Shown here in pieces: positions 26,935 through 36,246 of a DNA stretch of 64,000 bases. The notes beneath the pieces are model-generated. The model did not search any database. It was not told the DNA's origin and saw only the letters and a program-made list of their open reading frames with translations. Location of the stretch: contig NZ_LR733293.1 in the NCBI RefSeq assembly GCF_902506095.1, positions 2,892,487 through 2,956,486 of the forward strand, read 5' to 3'. Position 1 is the stretch's first letter; each line of letters starts with the position of its first letter. The stretch is from Arthrobacter sp. 9AX (GTDB taxonomy: Bacteria > Actinomycetota > Actinomycetes > Actinomycetales > Micrococcaceae). The translations under genes and the position numbers were made by a program.

Positions 26935-27235
26935 GTTTTGTGCGACGCCGGCGAGCATATGGTTGAACCTGAGGATTTATTCGGCGGTCCCACCGACTGC
27001 GCCGCCCGGAACGCAGACGTTCAACACAATCTGCTCTGCCCGGTGTTGAGATCCAGGTTCGACGCGTTCGGCCGGCATGTCCCGGGGTCGCGCGGGATGA
27101 TGACCCGAGCGGCTTCCCTTTCCCCGCCGTCAGACTGACACCGCCCAGCTCGGGCGGGAATCCCCCGGGTACAGTCGGAACGCCGAGGCCGCGGCGCAGC
27201 ATTACTGTTACGGGTAGCCCGGTTGTGGACCTCGC
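26935..27235 (-). pseudogene. Decayed remnant of an LDTR module
   Basis: Read on the minus strand, a frame here still contains CRPNASNLDLNTGQ, matching RPNASNVNFGPGQ in the intact modules. At DNA level the plus strand shows degraded copies of the module in the right order: the GCCAGCAGGTG-like, CCGTCGGCACC-like and GTTCAGGTTCGACGCGTTCGG-like blocks. Insertions, deletions and stops break the frame throughout. It is therefore a relic of a third module gene or of a longer tandem array. Edges are approximate. Confidence 0.7.
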
Positions 27236-27340
27236 TATCATCCCAGGCCCATTGGCCTTCCATGGAAGATCAGGTTTTGCACGTTGCTGCAGAGGCTCAT
27301 GAGGTCTGCAATTTGGCGGCCTCCCGTATCGTGGATGGTG

Positions 27341-27709
27341 ATGATTAGCAGACGCGATGCGGCCATTGCCCTTGATGTACCCATGGAAATGGCCCAGCGC
27401 CATGGCCTTCCCAAGTGGATGACCGAGGCCGAGCTGGGGAAGATCCTGGACAACCCCCCGCCATGGCTTGTCCAGTCCCGCGCCAACCGCACCGGCAAAC
27501 GCCCGGTCTGGGTACACCTGGAGTGCGCCGTCTGCGGTTATGAGGAAGCGGCGCGCCCCAAGAAGTGGTGGCCGGAATTCACGTACGTCGTCTGCGCGCA
27601 CCACAACCCTGCCGATGTACCCCCGCTGCGCCAGGGGTACGTCCGCAGCGAGTTTGACGGCGTCGGCACACGTTTCGTAGGCATCGCGGACGTGGCAGGC
27701 CAGGACTAG
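27341..27709 (+). CDS. Hypothetical protein with Cys/His motifs
   Basis: A 122-residue protein I do not recognise. It opens with MISRRDAAIALDVPMEMAQ and has a central LECAVCGYEEAARPKKWW stretch followed by VVCAHHNP. CxxC plus CxHH spaced about 30 residues apart looks like a small zinc-binding fold. No signal peptide or membrane helix is present. The start is uncertain between ATG 27335-27341 and earlier in-frame codons. Codon pattern and stop placement support a real gene. Confidence 0.6.
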   Translation: MISRRDAAIALDVPMEMAQRHGLPKWMTEAELGKILDNPPPWLVQSRANRTGKRPVWVHLECAVCGYEEAARPKKWWPEFTYVVCAHHNPADVPPLRQGYVRSEFDGVGTRFVGIADVAGQD

Positions 27710-27754
27710 GTCCGGCTGCTTCAGTCCTTTGCTGCTCGGGCCGAACGGGGCTGG

Positions 27755-28738
27755 CTACTTTCCGTTGCTGGTCATCTCTTCAGGCAGCGCGACGAGATGC
27801 ATTTCCTTCCCGTCCCGCAGCACGGCGAGCTCGAGCCGTTCGCCGATGGCGTCAGAGAACAGCAGCCGTTGCAGGCTTTCGGCGTCACTGACGGGCCGGC
27901 CGCCCGCCGCGAGGAGGATGTCACCGGCTGTCAGGCCCGCCTTGTCCGCCGGTGAGCCGGCCAGCACCTCCACCACCCGCAGGGCGTCGTGTTGACCGGT
28001 CCTGATCACGGCGCTGGGGCTGAGCCGGGTGGGTGTGCTGACCAGGCCCAGGTAGGCCCTGCGTACGCGTCCGTCCGCCAGCAGCGCCGAGATGATCCGC
28101 TGGGTGGTGACGTTGATGGGGATGGCCAGGCCCAGTCCGGCTCCTGCCACCGCGGTGTTGATTCCCACGATCCGGCTGTGCGTGTCGGCCAGCGCTCCCC
28201 CGGAGTTTCCGGGATTGAGAGCGGCGTCGGTCTGAATGACGTCCTCAATGACGCGCCGGTTGCCGCCGGACCACACCGGGATGGCGCGCCCCAGACCACT
28301 GACTACCCCTGCCGTCACTGACCCGGCCAGGCCCAGCGGATTACCCACGGCCACCACCAGCTGGCCTACACGCAGGGACTCGGCGTTTCCAAATTGCGCC
28401 GGCGGGATCCTGGGCGGCCGCCCGTGGACTACGGCGAGGTCCGACAGTGGGTCGGCGCCCACCAGTTCCAGGTCCATCCGGCTGCCGTCGGCGAACACCG
28501 CGTGGCCGCGGTCGGTGCCGGCCACCACGTGGGAATTCGTCAGTAGGTAGCCGTCCTCCGTGAAGAGCACCGCGGAACCTGCGCCTACCCGGACGCGTCC
28601 GTTGCGGCGGCTGGCCGACATCTCCAGGGCAGCCACGTGGGGCGTGACGGTGGCGGCCACCCGCATGACGGTCTCTGAATACGAGTCCAGGGCGTCGACG
28701 TCGGACGCCTGCGAAACTGGCTCGCTCCCCTGGTTCAT
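27755..28738 (-). CDS. S1C (HtrA/DegP-like) serine protease with PDZ domain, no export signal
   Basis: A 327-residue trypsin-fold protease with His in LLTNSHVVAG (about 68), Asp in PLSDLAVV (about 98) and Ser in LNPGNSGGAL (about 174), followed by a PDZ domain (about 220-315, SPADKAGLTAGDILLAAGG). The ATG at 28738 has a perfect AGGAGG six bases upstream, and the N-terminus is polar, with neither signal peptide nor membrane anchor. Most HtrA proteins are exported or anchored, so this one is probably cytosolic. It is monocistronic. Confidence 0.82.
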   Translation of the reverse strand: MNQGSEPVSQASDVDALDSYSETVMRVAATVTPHVAALEMSASRRNGRVRVGAGSAVLFTEDGYLLTNSHVVAGTDRGHAVFADGSRMDLELVGADPLSDLAVVHGRPPRIPPAQFGNAESLRVGQLVVAVGNPLGLAGSVTAGVVSGLGRAIPVWSGGNRRVIEDVIQTDAALNPGNSGGALADTHSRIVGINTAVAGAGLGLAIPINVTTQRIISALLADGRVRRAYLGLVSTPTRLSPSAVIRTGQHDALRVVEVLAGSPADKAGLTAGDILLAAGGRPVSDAESLQRLLFSDAIGERLELAVLRDGKEMHLVALPEEMTSNGK

Positions 28739-28879
28739 GGGGCACCTCCTGGCGTTGCCGGATCCCGGCTTTGTTCCGGGTCCTACCGGAGACAACGATC
28801 CGCGGCGGGCTCCTAGTCCCCCGCGCGCTACGCCGTCGGTGAACGGACGCCGCCGCTACGTAACAGCGCCCGCAGGGCA

Positions 28880-28950
28880 AAGAAAAGCACCCCGGTCCGA
28901 AGACCGGGGTGCTGTTCCGATGAGTCCATCCGAGAGGGATGAACTCATCG
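28880..28950 (-). terminator. Double hairpin terminator of ssrA
   Basis: On the minus strand two hairpins follow the tmRNA: one at 28918-28950 with complementary eight-base ends, and a 12-bp perfect stem at 28886-28897/28902-28913 closed by the loop TTCG and followed by TTTTCTTT. The second is a textbook intrinsic terminator. Confidence 0.85.
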
Positions 28951-28956
28951 CAAATG

Positions 28957-29322
28957 TGGAGATGGGGGGAATTGAACCCCCGTCCGATGTCGTGTTGTCA
29001 GGGCTTCTCCGGGCGCAGTTTGCGTCGGACTTTCTCGGCCCCAGCCATGCTGCAAACAGCTGGCTGATCCGGGCCCAGTCACCTAAAAGTCCCATTCACT
29101 CCGGTGACGGGAGTGAACAGCAGTGGCTATCTAAATGACGCCAGGATCCGGGGCAATAGCAACCTCGGGCTGACGGACTGTCTTACTGCTTAGGCAGCAA
29201 GAGCGAAGTCAGTGCGCTTAGATTCGGCACTTATTGGTTTGCAGAAAGCGTTTACGAGATAATTCTGCATCCTCGGCCCGCTTCACCTGTCGCGACTAAC
29301 ATCGTCGAAACCGATCATCCCC
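28957..29322 (-). ncRNA. ssrA: Transfer-messenger RNA (tmRNA)
   Basis: A 366-nt one-piece tmRNA that rescues stalled ribosomes. The 5' end GGGGATGATCGGTTTCGACG pairs with the 3' CATCTCC to form the acceptor stem, and the T arm GGGGGTTCAATTCCCCC is present. The internal reading frame encodes the tag A-E-S-K-R-T-D-F-A-L-A-A then TAA. The terminal CCA is not encoded (the discriminator A at 28957 is followed by CAT), so it must be added. smpB lies next door. Confidence 0.95.
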
Positions 29323-29399
29323 ATATTTTGTTACCAAACCGGCAGGCAAGCCCGCCGGACTACCTATCATAACGCATCATGGACGGGATTCATTCCACC

Positions 29400-29873
29400 C
29401 TAGCGGCGGCGGTTGCGCTCCCGCATTTCGCGCTGCGCTTCGCGGTTGTCCTGCTGTTCGCGGAGGGTCTGGCGCTTGTCGTATTCGCGCTTACCGCGGG
29501 CAACGGCAATTTCCACCTTGGCCCTGCCGTCCACGAAGTAGAGCTGCAGCGGCACTATGGTGTAGCCGGCTTCCTGGACTTTGCGGGAGATCTTAATGAG
29601 CTCCTCGCGGTGCAGCAGGAGCTTCCGGCGGCGGCGCGCGGCGTGGTTGGTCCAGCTGCCCTGGTTGTACTCGGGAATGTGGATGGCTTCCATCCACAGC
29701 TCGTCGTTGTAGAAGGTGCAGAATCCGTCCACCATGGAGGCATGCCCCTCGCGCAGGGACTTCACTTCGGTTCCCATCAGCGCGATTCCAGCCTCGTAGG
29801 TGTCCAGCACGTGGTAGTCGTGCCGGGCCTTGCGGTTGGTGGCCACCACTTTACGGCCACTTTCTTTCGGCAA
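29400..29873 (-). CDS. smpB: SsrA-binding protein SmpB
   Basis: A 157-residue RNA-binding protein that partners tmRNA in trans-translation. It shows the family opening NRKARHDYHVLDTYEAGIAL, the GTEVKSLREG loop and a basic C-terminal tail (RQTLREQQDNREAQREMRER) that reaches the decoding centre. Length is typical. It sits between the M23 hydrolase gene and ssrA, the usual actinobacterial order. Confidence 0.95.
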   Translation of the reverse strand: MPKESGRKVVATNRKARHDYHVLDTYEAGIALMGTEVKSLREGHASMVDGFCTFYNDELWMEAIHIPEYNQGSWTNHAARRRRKLLLHREELIKISRKVQEAGYTIVPLQLYFVDGRAKVEIAVARGKREYDKRQTLREQQDNREAQREMRERNRRR

Positions 29874-29957
29874 GGGAAAGCTCCTCAGTTCAAGAATCGG
29901 ATGTCCTCCGGGCCAGCCGGCGCGGAGTCATACCAGTGTACGGCAGGCTTATGAGCC

Positions 29958-31385
29958 CTACAGCAGCCCCATCGGATCCACGGCGTTGCCGTTCAGCCAG
30001 GTTTCAAAGTGGGCGTGGCAGCCGGTGGAATTGCCGGTGTTGCCTGAATAGGCAATCAGCTGCCCCTGCGAGACGCGCTGGCCGTTCGACACCACAATGC
30101 TCGAGTTGTGGTAGTAGATGGTGTTCAGCGTATTGCCCTGCACCAGGCCGTGCGAGATCTTCACCCGCCAGCCGCCGCCGTCGGCCGAGTTCCAGCCGGA
30201 GCTGAAGACCTCGCCTGCTGCCGCCGCGTACACGGGCGTGCCGCACGCCGCGCCGAAGTCGATGCCGGTGTGCAGGTAGCCTCCCTGGCCGTAGAAGTCG
30301 ATGGTTCCGGGCGGCGTTGCACGCCAGCCGAAGCCGGACGTGATGGGAACGCTGGACGCGAAGGGGTGGCGTAGTCCAAAGGCCGACGGCGAACCGACGG
30401 GCGGCACGAACGGCTGGGCCGGTGGGGGTGCTTGGCCCTTCGCTGCTGCTGCAGCGGCAGCCGCTGCAGCTGCTTCTGCGGCCAGCCGGCGCTGCTCGGC
30501 TTCCCACGCTTCGCGCAGCTTCCGGTCGCGTTCTTCGAGCTCCGCCGCCACCGCGTTCTGGCTGGCCTGGACGCTGGCAAGCTGTGACTGGATGCCGGGC
30601 TTGGCGGCCTGCAGTTCGGCGTCCAGGCGGGTGGTGTCGGCGATCAGCCGGTCCACTTCGTCCTTCTTCGCTGCGGCTTCATCCCGGGCTGCCTTCTCCC
30701 GCTCCAGGGCGGCGTCAGCCTTGGCCTTCAGGTCCTTGATCTCGGCTTCAACTGCCTGGAGGCGTGCCTCGGAGTTCACGTTGGTGGCGTTCTGCTGGGA
30801 CAGCTTGTCCATGGCGGCGTTCTGGCTGCGCATGGCCTGGTCGGCCAGGTCCATGGTTTCGGTCAGGCTTCCGCCGTTGTTCGAGCCAAAGAACAGGGAC
30901 AGGTTGGAGGGAACGCCACCCGACTTGTAGGCCTGGGTGGCGATCTGGCCGATCAGCTTCTTGGTGTCGGCGATCTTTTGCTTGTCTGTTTCAAGCTGCT
31001 GGGTAATTTTGGCCTTGTTCTGCTGGGCCATGTCCACCCGCGCGGACAGCGCCTCAACTTCCTTGACGGCTCCTGCCACGCGGCCCTGGGCTTCCAGCAG
31101 GGACTGCTGGGCGCCCGGCAGCTGGCCCTGGTAAATGACCAGGTCGCCTGCGGCCTTGGCAATGCGGGAATCAACGAATTCCAGTGACTGCTGGACCCTG
31201 GCCGCCTCCGCTTCGAGCGCCTTCTGCTTGTCTTCGAGCTCATCAGCGAAAGCCACCGGGGTGGAGGATGCGAGGCCTGCGGCGAGGACAACAGCGAGCA
31301 CAGCGCTCACCAGGCCGGCACGGCGCGGTGTCTTCCGCAGGCTGGTGTGTCCGCTGTGCGGGAACATGTGTTCCGTTAAGTTCAT
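29958..31385 (-). CDS. Secreted M23 peptidoglycan hydrolase / EnvC-like activator next to FtsEX
   Basis: A 475-residue exported protein. Signal peptide (about 20-50, ending PVAFA), long coiled coil (about 50-320), Ala/Pro linker, then a LytM/M23 domain (about 350-475) with HTGIDFG and HAHFE zinc-ligand motifs that appear intact, suggesting real endopeptidase activity. Downstream of ftsE-ftsX, it is the likely hydrolase gated by FtsEX during division, like RipC/PcsB in other species. ATG 31385 has AAGGA six bases upstream. The order prfB-ftsE-ftsX-M23-smpB supports this. Confidence 0.88.
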   Translation of the reverse strand: MNLTEHMFPHSGHTSLRKTPRRAGLVSAVLAVVLAAGLASSTPVAFADELEDKQKALEAEAARVQQSLEFVDSRIAKAAGDLVIYQGQLPGAQQSLLEAQGRVAGAVKEVEALSARVDMAQQNKAKITQQLETDKQKIADTKKLIGQIATQAYKSGGVPSNLSLFFGSNNGGSLTETMDLADQAMRSQNAAMDKLSQQNATNVNSEARLQAVEAEIKDLKAKADAALEREKAARDEAAAKKDEVDRLIADTTRLDAELQAAKPGIQSQLASVQASQNAVAAELEERDRKLREAWEAEQRRLAAEAAAAAAAAAAAKGQAPPPAQPFVPPVGSPSAFGLRHPFASSVPITSGFGWRATPPGTIDFYGQGGYLHTGIDFGAACGTPVYAAAAGEVFSSGWNSADGGGWRVKISHGLVQGNTLNTIYYHNSSIVVSNGQRVSQGQLIAYSGNTGNSTGCHAHFETWLNGNAVDPMGLL

Positions 31386-31411
31386 GGGCATTCCTTGTTC
31401 GGTTTGCATAC

Positions 31412-32326
31412 CTAGACGCGAAGGTATCGGCGCAAGGTCAAGAGAGACGAAATTCCCGCCAAGGATCCGCCAAGGATTATCAAAACCGGCGCCAGGATCA
31501 GTGTCTGGCCTGCGGAGATGAAGGCCGTGTCCGGGTATTGCTGTGACATGTACTGGCCCAGGAAGAAGTGCGCAACGGCCCACAGTGTGGCGGAGGCCAG
31601 CGCGGCGCCAACAACGGCCGCGATGACGCCCTCAAGGATGAACGGCAGCTGGATAACTGTCTTGGAGGCGCCCACCAAGCGCATGATGCCCGTCTCACGG
31701 CGGCGGCTGAAGGCCGAGAGCCGGATGGTGGTGGCTATCAGCAGGATGGCACAGACGATCATCACACCGGCGATGCTGACCGCCACCAGGGACGCGCCGT
31801 TCATGACCGAGAACAGCCGCTCGAGGAGCTGGCGCTGGTCAATGACGGTTTCCACGCCCGGCTGGGAGGCGAAGGTCTCGCTGATGATCTGGTATTTTTC
31901 CGGATCCTTCATATTGATGCGGAAGGAGGCCGGCAACTGGTCCGGCGTCACGGAGTCCACGATGGGCGAATTCGAGAACTGCTCCTTGAAGTGCTTGTAG
32001 GCCTCATCCTTGGACTCGTACTGGAAGTTGTTGATGTACTGGGCCACGGCCGGTGACTCAAGGAGGGAGTTGAGGCTTTCCTGCTGCTCGGCGGTGACGG
32101 GCCCGCTGGCGCAACCGGCCGCCGTCGACCCTTCACTGCAAAGGAAGATGGCCACCTGGACTTTGTCGTACCAGTAGCCCTTCATCTGGTTGATCTGCAT
32201 CTGCAGCATGCCGGCCGCGCCCACGAAGGTGAGCGAGACGAAGGTGACCAGGATGACCGAAACCACCATCGAGACATTGCGGCGCAGGCCGCTGCCGATT
32301 TCACTGAGGATGAACGCGAGCCTCAT
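31412..32326 (-). CDS. ftsX: Cell-division ABC transporter permease FtsX
   Basis: A 304-residue membrane protein with one N-terminal helix, a large extracytoplasmic domain (about 50-165, with two cysteines in [11 protein letters not shown]) and three C-terminal helices. With FtsE it transmits ATP hydrolysis to cell-wall hydrolases at the septum. Its start overlaps the ftsE stop by four bases; the M23 gene follows after 26 bases. Confidence 0.93.
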   Translation of the reverse strand: MRLAFILSEIGSGLRRNVSMVVSVILVTFVSLTFVGAAGMLQMQINQMKGYWYDKVQVAIFLCSEGSTAAGCASGPVTAEQQESLNSLLESPAVAQYINNFQYESKDEAYKHFKEQFSNSPIVDSVTPDQLPASFRINMKDPEKYQIISETFASQPGVETVIDQRQLLERLFSVMNGASLVAVSIAGVMIVCAILLIATTIRLSAFSRRRETGIMRLVGASKTVIQLPFILEGVIAAVVGAALASATLWAVAHFFLGQYMSQQYPDTAFISAGQTLILAPVLIILGGSLAGISSLLTLRRYLRV

Positions 32327-33102
32327 CGCTGTCCCTCGCCTTCGCCGGACTGCCCGGCGTCGGGAGTGTCCCGGCCGCTGGCGTCCTTGAGCCTGCGCGA
32401 CTGGCCCACCACGGGGATCATGGAGGTGTACAGAGCCTTGGCCTCATCGCGGATGACGACGCCGTTCTTGAGCTCCACCACGCGTTTGCGCATCTCGTTT
32501 ACGATGTCGTCGTCATGTGTGGCCATCACAACGGTGGTGCCGTTCTGGTTGATTTTGTCCAGGACGCCCATGATGCCCATCGAGGTAGTGGGGTCCAGGT
32601 TTCCGGTGGGCTCGTCGGCGAGGAGGATTCCTGGCCTGTTGACCACAGCGCGGGCGATGGCGACGCGCTGCTGCTCACCGCCGGAGAGCTCGTGCGGCAT
32701 GCGGTGCTCTTTGCCCTCCAGGCCTACTGTTTTCAGGACCTCGGGAACGGTATCCCGGATGACGCTGCGGCTCTTGCCGATGACCTGCATGGCGAAAGCT
32801 ACGTTGGCGAAGACGTTTTTCTGGGGCAGCAGCCGGAAGTCCTGGAAGACGACGCCGATCCCCCTACGGAGCCGCGGCACGCGCCAGCTGGAAATCTTGG
32901 CGACGTTCTGGCCGGCGACGTAGACCGCGCCGGAGGTTGCCCGGTCTTCCTTCAGGACGAGCCGGAGGAAGGTGGACTTGCCGGAGCCCGAGGCGCCAAC
33001 GAGGAAGGCGAATTCGCCACGGTCAATCTCAAGGTTGACGGAGTCCAGCGCAGGCCGGGCCTTCTGGTCGTAGACCTTGGTGACATTTTCGAATCGGATC
33101 AT
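32323..33102 (-). CDS. ftsE: Cell-division ATP-binding protein FtsE
   Basis: A 259-residue ABC ATPase. Motifs: Walker [10 protein letters not shown] (about 36-44), signature LSGGEQQR (about 140), Walker [13 protein letters not shown] (about 160-171) and switch VMATHD. The tail after about 230 is charged and longer than in E. coli FtsE. ATG 33102 follows AGGG and gives the canonical [11 protein letters not shown] start; an in-frame upstream ATG is less likely. Partner of FtsX. Confidence 0.93.
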   Translation of the reverse strand: MIRFENVTKVYDQKARPALDSVNLEIDRGEFAFLVGASGSGKSTFLRLVLKEDRATSGAVYVAGQNVAKISSWRVPRLRRGIGVVFQDFRLLPQKNVFANVAFAMQVIGKSRSVIRDTVPEVLKTVGLEGKEHRMPHELSGGEQQRVAIARAVVNRPGILLADEPTGNLDPTTSMGIMGVLDKINQNGTTVVMATHDDDIVNEMRKRVVELKNGVVIRDEAKALYTSMIPVVGQSRRLKDASGRDTPDAGQSGEGEGQR

Positions 33103-33283
33103 GGCCCTAAGTACCCTGCAGGGCATAGCTGATTCTGTGCAGCCCAGTTCTGCAGCCGGCGCGCGGGTTTCGTTTGGGGGAAGTAGGGCCCCGGCCCCTC
33201 GACTATACGCAGGCGAACCTGGGAATCAGGCGGCTTTCCAGGGGCGTGTCGCCGGCTGCTGCTTCTCTTGCAGCTGCCGCGTG

Positions 33284-34399
33284 CTACTTCTCTGCGTTGC
33301 GGTTGTCGGTGCGCCAGCGGATACCGGCGTCGATGAAGTCATCGATTTCGCCGTCGAAGACAGCAGCGGTGTTGCCCACTTCGTGCTCGGTCCGCAGGTC
33401 CTTGACCATTTGGTAAGGGTTGAGGACGTAGGACCGCATCTGGTCACCCCATGATGCCTTGACGTCTCCGGCGAGGGCCTTCTTTTCGGCGTCTTCCTGC
33501 TCTTTCTTGAGGAGCAGGAGCCTTGACTGCAGAACGCGCATGGCGGCGGCGCGGTTCTGCAGCTGAGATTTTTCGTTCTGCATGGAGACCACGGTCCCGG
33601 TGGGAATGTGCGTCAGGCGGACGGCGGAGTCAGTGGTGTTGACGGACTGTCCGCCGGGCCCGGAGGAACGGAACACGTCCACGCGGATCTCGTTGTCCGG
33701 GATCTCGATGGAGTCGGTCTGCTCGATGAGCGGGATGACTTCGACGGCGGCGAAGGACGTCTGGCGCCGGCCCTGGTTGTCGAAGGGGCTGATCCGGACG
33801 AGCCGGTGGGTTCCGGCTTCAACGCTGAGCGTCCCGAAGGCGTAGGGTGCCTTGACTTCGAAAGTTGCCGATTTGAGGCCCGCTTCCTCGGCGTAGGACG
33901 TGTCCATCACGGTGGTGGGGTATCCGTGGCGTTCGGCCCAGCGGAGGTACATCCGCATCAGCATTTCGGCGAAGTCGGCCGCGTCTACGCCGCCGGCTCC
34001 TGCGCGGATGGAGACCACCGCCTCGCGCTCGTCGTACTCACCGGACAGGAGGGTGACGACTTCGAGTTCTTTCAGGGCCTTCTTGATCGACTCGAGTTCG
34101 GCCGCCGCATCTGCCATGGAATCGGCGTCGTCCTCATCCTGTCCCAGCTCCACCAGGACTTCGAGGTCATCGATCCTGGAAACAAGCCTGTTGAGGCGTT
34201 CCAGTTCGGACTGCCGGTGGGACAGCCGGGAGGTGATTTTCTGGGCCGCCGCTGGGTCGTCCCAAAGGTCCGGTTCGCCCGCACGCTCACTGAGTTCAGC
34301 GATGTCTTCCTTCAGCGTTTCTACGTCGGAGACTCTTTCAATGGAGTCGTAGGTGGCGCGAAGGGCGCGGATTTCAGCGGAAAAATCAATATTGGCCAT
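33284..34399 (-). CDS. prfB: Peptide chain release factor 2
   Basis: A 371-residue RF2 that reads UGA and UAA stop codons. The catalytic GPGGQ (in [12 protein letters not shown], about 243-247) and the SPF codon-recognition tripeptide ([11 protein letters not shown], near 200) are both present. The gene is one uninterrupted frame, so it lacks the programmed +1 frameshift used by many bacteria, as is normal in actinobacteria. It opens the prfB-ftsE-ftsX block. Confidence 0.95.
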   Translation of the reverse strand: MANIDFSAEIRALRATYDSIERVSDVETLKEDIAELSERAGEPDLWDDPAAAQKITSRLSHRQSELERLNRLVSRIDDLEVLVELGQDEDDADSMADAAAELESIKKALKELEVVTLLSGEYDEREAVVSIRAGAGGVDAADFAEMLMRMYLRWAERHGYPTTVMDTSYAEEAGLKSATFEVKAPYAFGTLSVEAGTHRLVRISPFDNQGRRQTSFAAVEVIPLIEQTDSIEIPDNEIRVDVFRSSGPGGQSVNTTDSAVRLTHIPTGTVVSMQNEKSQLQNRAAAMRVLQSRLLLLKKEQEDAEKKALAGDVKASWGDQMRSYVLNPYQMVKDLRTEHEVGNTAAVFDGEIDDFIDAGIRWRTDNRNAEK

Positions 34400-34479
34400 G
34401 GTTGTTTAAGCCTACGCTATCCGCAGGAAGGGGCTTGCCCCTGGCGTTTCCGCTTCGACCTTGGCGCGCTCCTGGCCCG

Positions 34480-34926
34480 CTACCGGGTGAGGCGGGAGCG
34501 TGCCGTGGACGTCGCCTCGATGGTTATCCCGCCGGGCATCACGAAGTTCACCACCGGAGGGTGCACAACCGCCGTGAGGACCACGACGGCGGTGGAACCG
34601 TCAGGCGTGCCCGTCGCCCCTGCGATGGAGAGGCCGTCAAAGCGCTGCGACGCCGGGGTCCGGGACACGAAGTCTGCTGCCACGTTCCTGACCCTGGCGG
34701 GGTTGAGGACCGCGGAAGGGGTGCCGCCCTGCGTTGCCACTTCGCCAAGGCTGTAGCTGTCCGCGGCGGCGAGGGATGCACCGTCGGCCAGGGACAGCAG
34801 CCGCTTGTGTTCGAGGTACACCGAGGAGATGCCGATGACCACTGTGGTGACCAGTAAGGCCAACACGACGTAACCCAGGATCATCACCATCATCTGGCCG
34901 TCTTCGCCTCTCCGGAGTGTCCTCAC
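34480..34926 (-). CDS. TadG-like pilus-assembly protein
   Basis: A 148-residue protein with a charged N-terminus (RRGEDGQ) and one membrane helix (about 11-35, MMVMILGYVVLALLVTTVV), then a pseudopilin-like extracellular part containing HKRLLSLADGASLAAAD. This matches the short TadG/TadE-G-like proteins of actinobacterial tad loci. The start is GTG 34926, which overlaps the stop of the preceding tadE gene by four bases. Last gene of the operon; probably a minor pilus component. Confidence 0.78.
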   Translation of the reverse strand: MRTLRRGEDGQMMVMILGYVVLALLVTTVVIGISSVYLEHKRLLSLADGASLAAADSYSLGEVATQGGTPSAVLNPARVRNVAADFVSRTPASQRFDGLSIAGATGTPDGSTAVVVLTAVVHPPVVNFVMPGGITIEATSTARSRLTR

Positions 34927-35435
34927 CGGAACCGACCCACGATTTGGGTGGATGAGGCCTCTACCTCGCTGGCGTTGAGCCGGAAGTCGTCGTTGAAGGG
35001 CAGGAACGGAAGCGGCACGGTGAGGCGCACCGTCACTGTGACCGTGCTTCCGGCCGCCTGGCAATCTGCCGGACTGCATGTTGTTGCCACGCGGGCTCCT
35101 TGTGCCGAATGGCCAAAGTCCGCCAGCGCTATTGTCACAGCCTGTTCAGCGGCAGCCTGCGCGGCGACCGCATCAGGCTGGGCTATGTAGACCTTGGCCG
35201 CCTGGTCCGCAGCGCCCACCACCGCGAAGGAGCCGGCCTGGATTTGGCTTACGGTGATGATGAAGTACACCAGCGGAACCATCAGCAGCAATGCCAGGAA
35301 CGTGAACTCAACCACGGCACTCCCCCGTTCGTGGTGGTGGCCGTGCCGCCGCCGACTCTCAGGACAGCGGCCCAAAGCTTCGCTGAATCGGGCACGGAAT
35401 CTGCCGTGCACCGGCTTAGGGCTGCACCGCTGCAT
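34923..35435 (-). CDS. TadE-family minor pseudopilin (second copy)
   Basis: A 170-residue TadE-like protein. A basic, His-rich leader precedes ERGSAVVEFTFLALLLMVPL (about 36-55), the TadE hallmark of a Glu-containing start of the membrane helix. A cysteine pair sits in TTCSPADC (about 124-131). It overlaps the preceding tadE by 20 bases, so the annotated start may be slightly long. Confidence 0.82.
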   Translation of the reverse strand: MQRCSPKPVHGRFRARFSEALGRCPESRRRHGHHHERGSAVVEFTFLALLLMVPLVYFIITVSQIQAGSFAVVGAADQAAKVYIAQPDAVAAQAAAEQAVTIALADFGHSAQGARVATTCSPADCQAAGSTVTVTVRLTVPLPFLPFNDDFRLNASEVEASSTQIVGRFR

Positions 35436-35877
35436 GGCCCTTCACCTCCAGCAGGTCCCTGGGTCCGATAAGCCCAATCACCGGCATGGGCGCCCGGACA
35501 GTAACCTCCAGTGTCCGCAGTCCTTGGTAGTTCACCTCGCTGGTGCTGACATGTTCGGCGAACCCCGGGTTCAACGCTTTTTGAATCAGGCTTCGCGTGC
35601 GTTCCTCTGCGTCAGCTGCCCCTCGGTCGGCGAGGGTTCCATAGCGGGCTCCCGAAGCCGCGGCATCAATCAACGTATTCCGAATGTGCAAGACCAGTGT
35701 CAACTGGATGATCGCGAGGAAAAACAAGGTGAGCAGGCTGCCCACGAGGACGAAGTCCACCACAGCGGAACCCCGCTCGACGGGTTCGACCCCGGCTTCA
35801 CGTTCAAACTTGAGCGGGCTCTGCCGCTTGCTGTCCAGAAAGCGGCAGGTGTTCCCGCCGCTGGTGGACGGCGTCAT
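35416..35877 (-). CDS. TadE-family minor pseudopilin (first copy)
   Basis: A 153-residue TadE-like protein with VERGSAVVDFVLVGSLLTLF (about 33-52) leading into a single membrane helix and LTLVLHIRNTLIDAAASGAR, a typical TadE continuation. Probably a processed pseudopilin of the Flp-type pilus. It lies in the operon between the small pilin-like gene and the second tadE. Confidence 0.84.
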   Translation of the reverse strand: MTPSTSGGNTCRFLDSKRQSPLKFEREAGVEPVERGSAVVDFVLVGSLLTLFFLAIIQLTLVLHIRNTLIDAAASGARYGTLADRGAADAEERTRSLIQKALNPGFAEHVSTSEVNYQGLRTLEVTVRAPMPVIGLIGPRDLLEVKGHAAVQP

Positions 35878-35880
35878 CGG

Positions 35881-36180
35881 CTAGCTTCCGACCTTGTCCA
35901 TCGCCTGGTTGAACATGGCTTCCAGCGCGGGGCCTGCGAGCGCCAGCAATGCGGCAACCAACACTGCGGACATGAGAGTGATCATGACCCAGCCAGGAAC
36001 GTCCCCCCTCTCGGGATTATCAAGGTACCCAGCCCTCCTCGAAGGGCTGCCAGCTGGTTTCCCGCTTCGGTTCCTCTCCTGCCCGAGTCTCCCGCGCCTC
36101 CCGGTCTTCGTCCCGGAAAGGAACACTGCCCCCAGTGAAAGGAACAGCACCGTGCAGCGAATCCCCATTTTCTCAATCAT
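35881..36180 (-). CDS. Small Flp-pilin-like protein of the tad operon
   Basis: A 99-residue protein whose last 45 residues (NPERGDVPGWVMITLMSAVL and on) look like a processed pilin: an ERG-D boundary, then one hydrophobic helix and a short tail. Its position between tadC and tadE is where actinobacterial tad loci carry the Flp-like major pilin. The first 55 residues include a second hydrophobic stretch and an Arg-rich link. The true start may be internal, but no better start codon is visible. Confidence 0.6.
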   Translation of the reverse strand: MIEKMGIRCTVLFLSLGAVFLSGTKTGRRGRLGQERNRSGKPAGSPSRRAGYLDNPERGDVPGWVMITLMSAVLVAALLALAGPALEAMFNQAMDKVGS

Positions 36181-36246
36181 TTCCGTCCTATTCCTATCCC
36201 TGCGCTGTATTGCAGCACTGATCTGTATGCCTTTTTGCTCTTGCGC

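Noticed and set aside
33284..34399. Programmed +1 frameshift in prfB
   Set aside because: The RF2 gene is a single continuous frame, so no frameshift is needed.
33608..34756. 382-codon plus-strand frame opposite prfB
   Set aside because: Shadow of prfB, whose GGQ and SPF motifs are intact; no ribosome site or known domain in the plus-strand frame.
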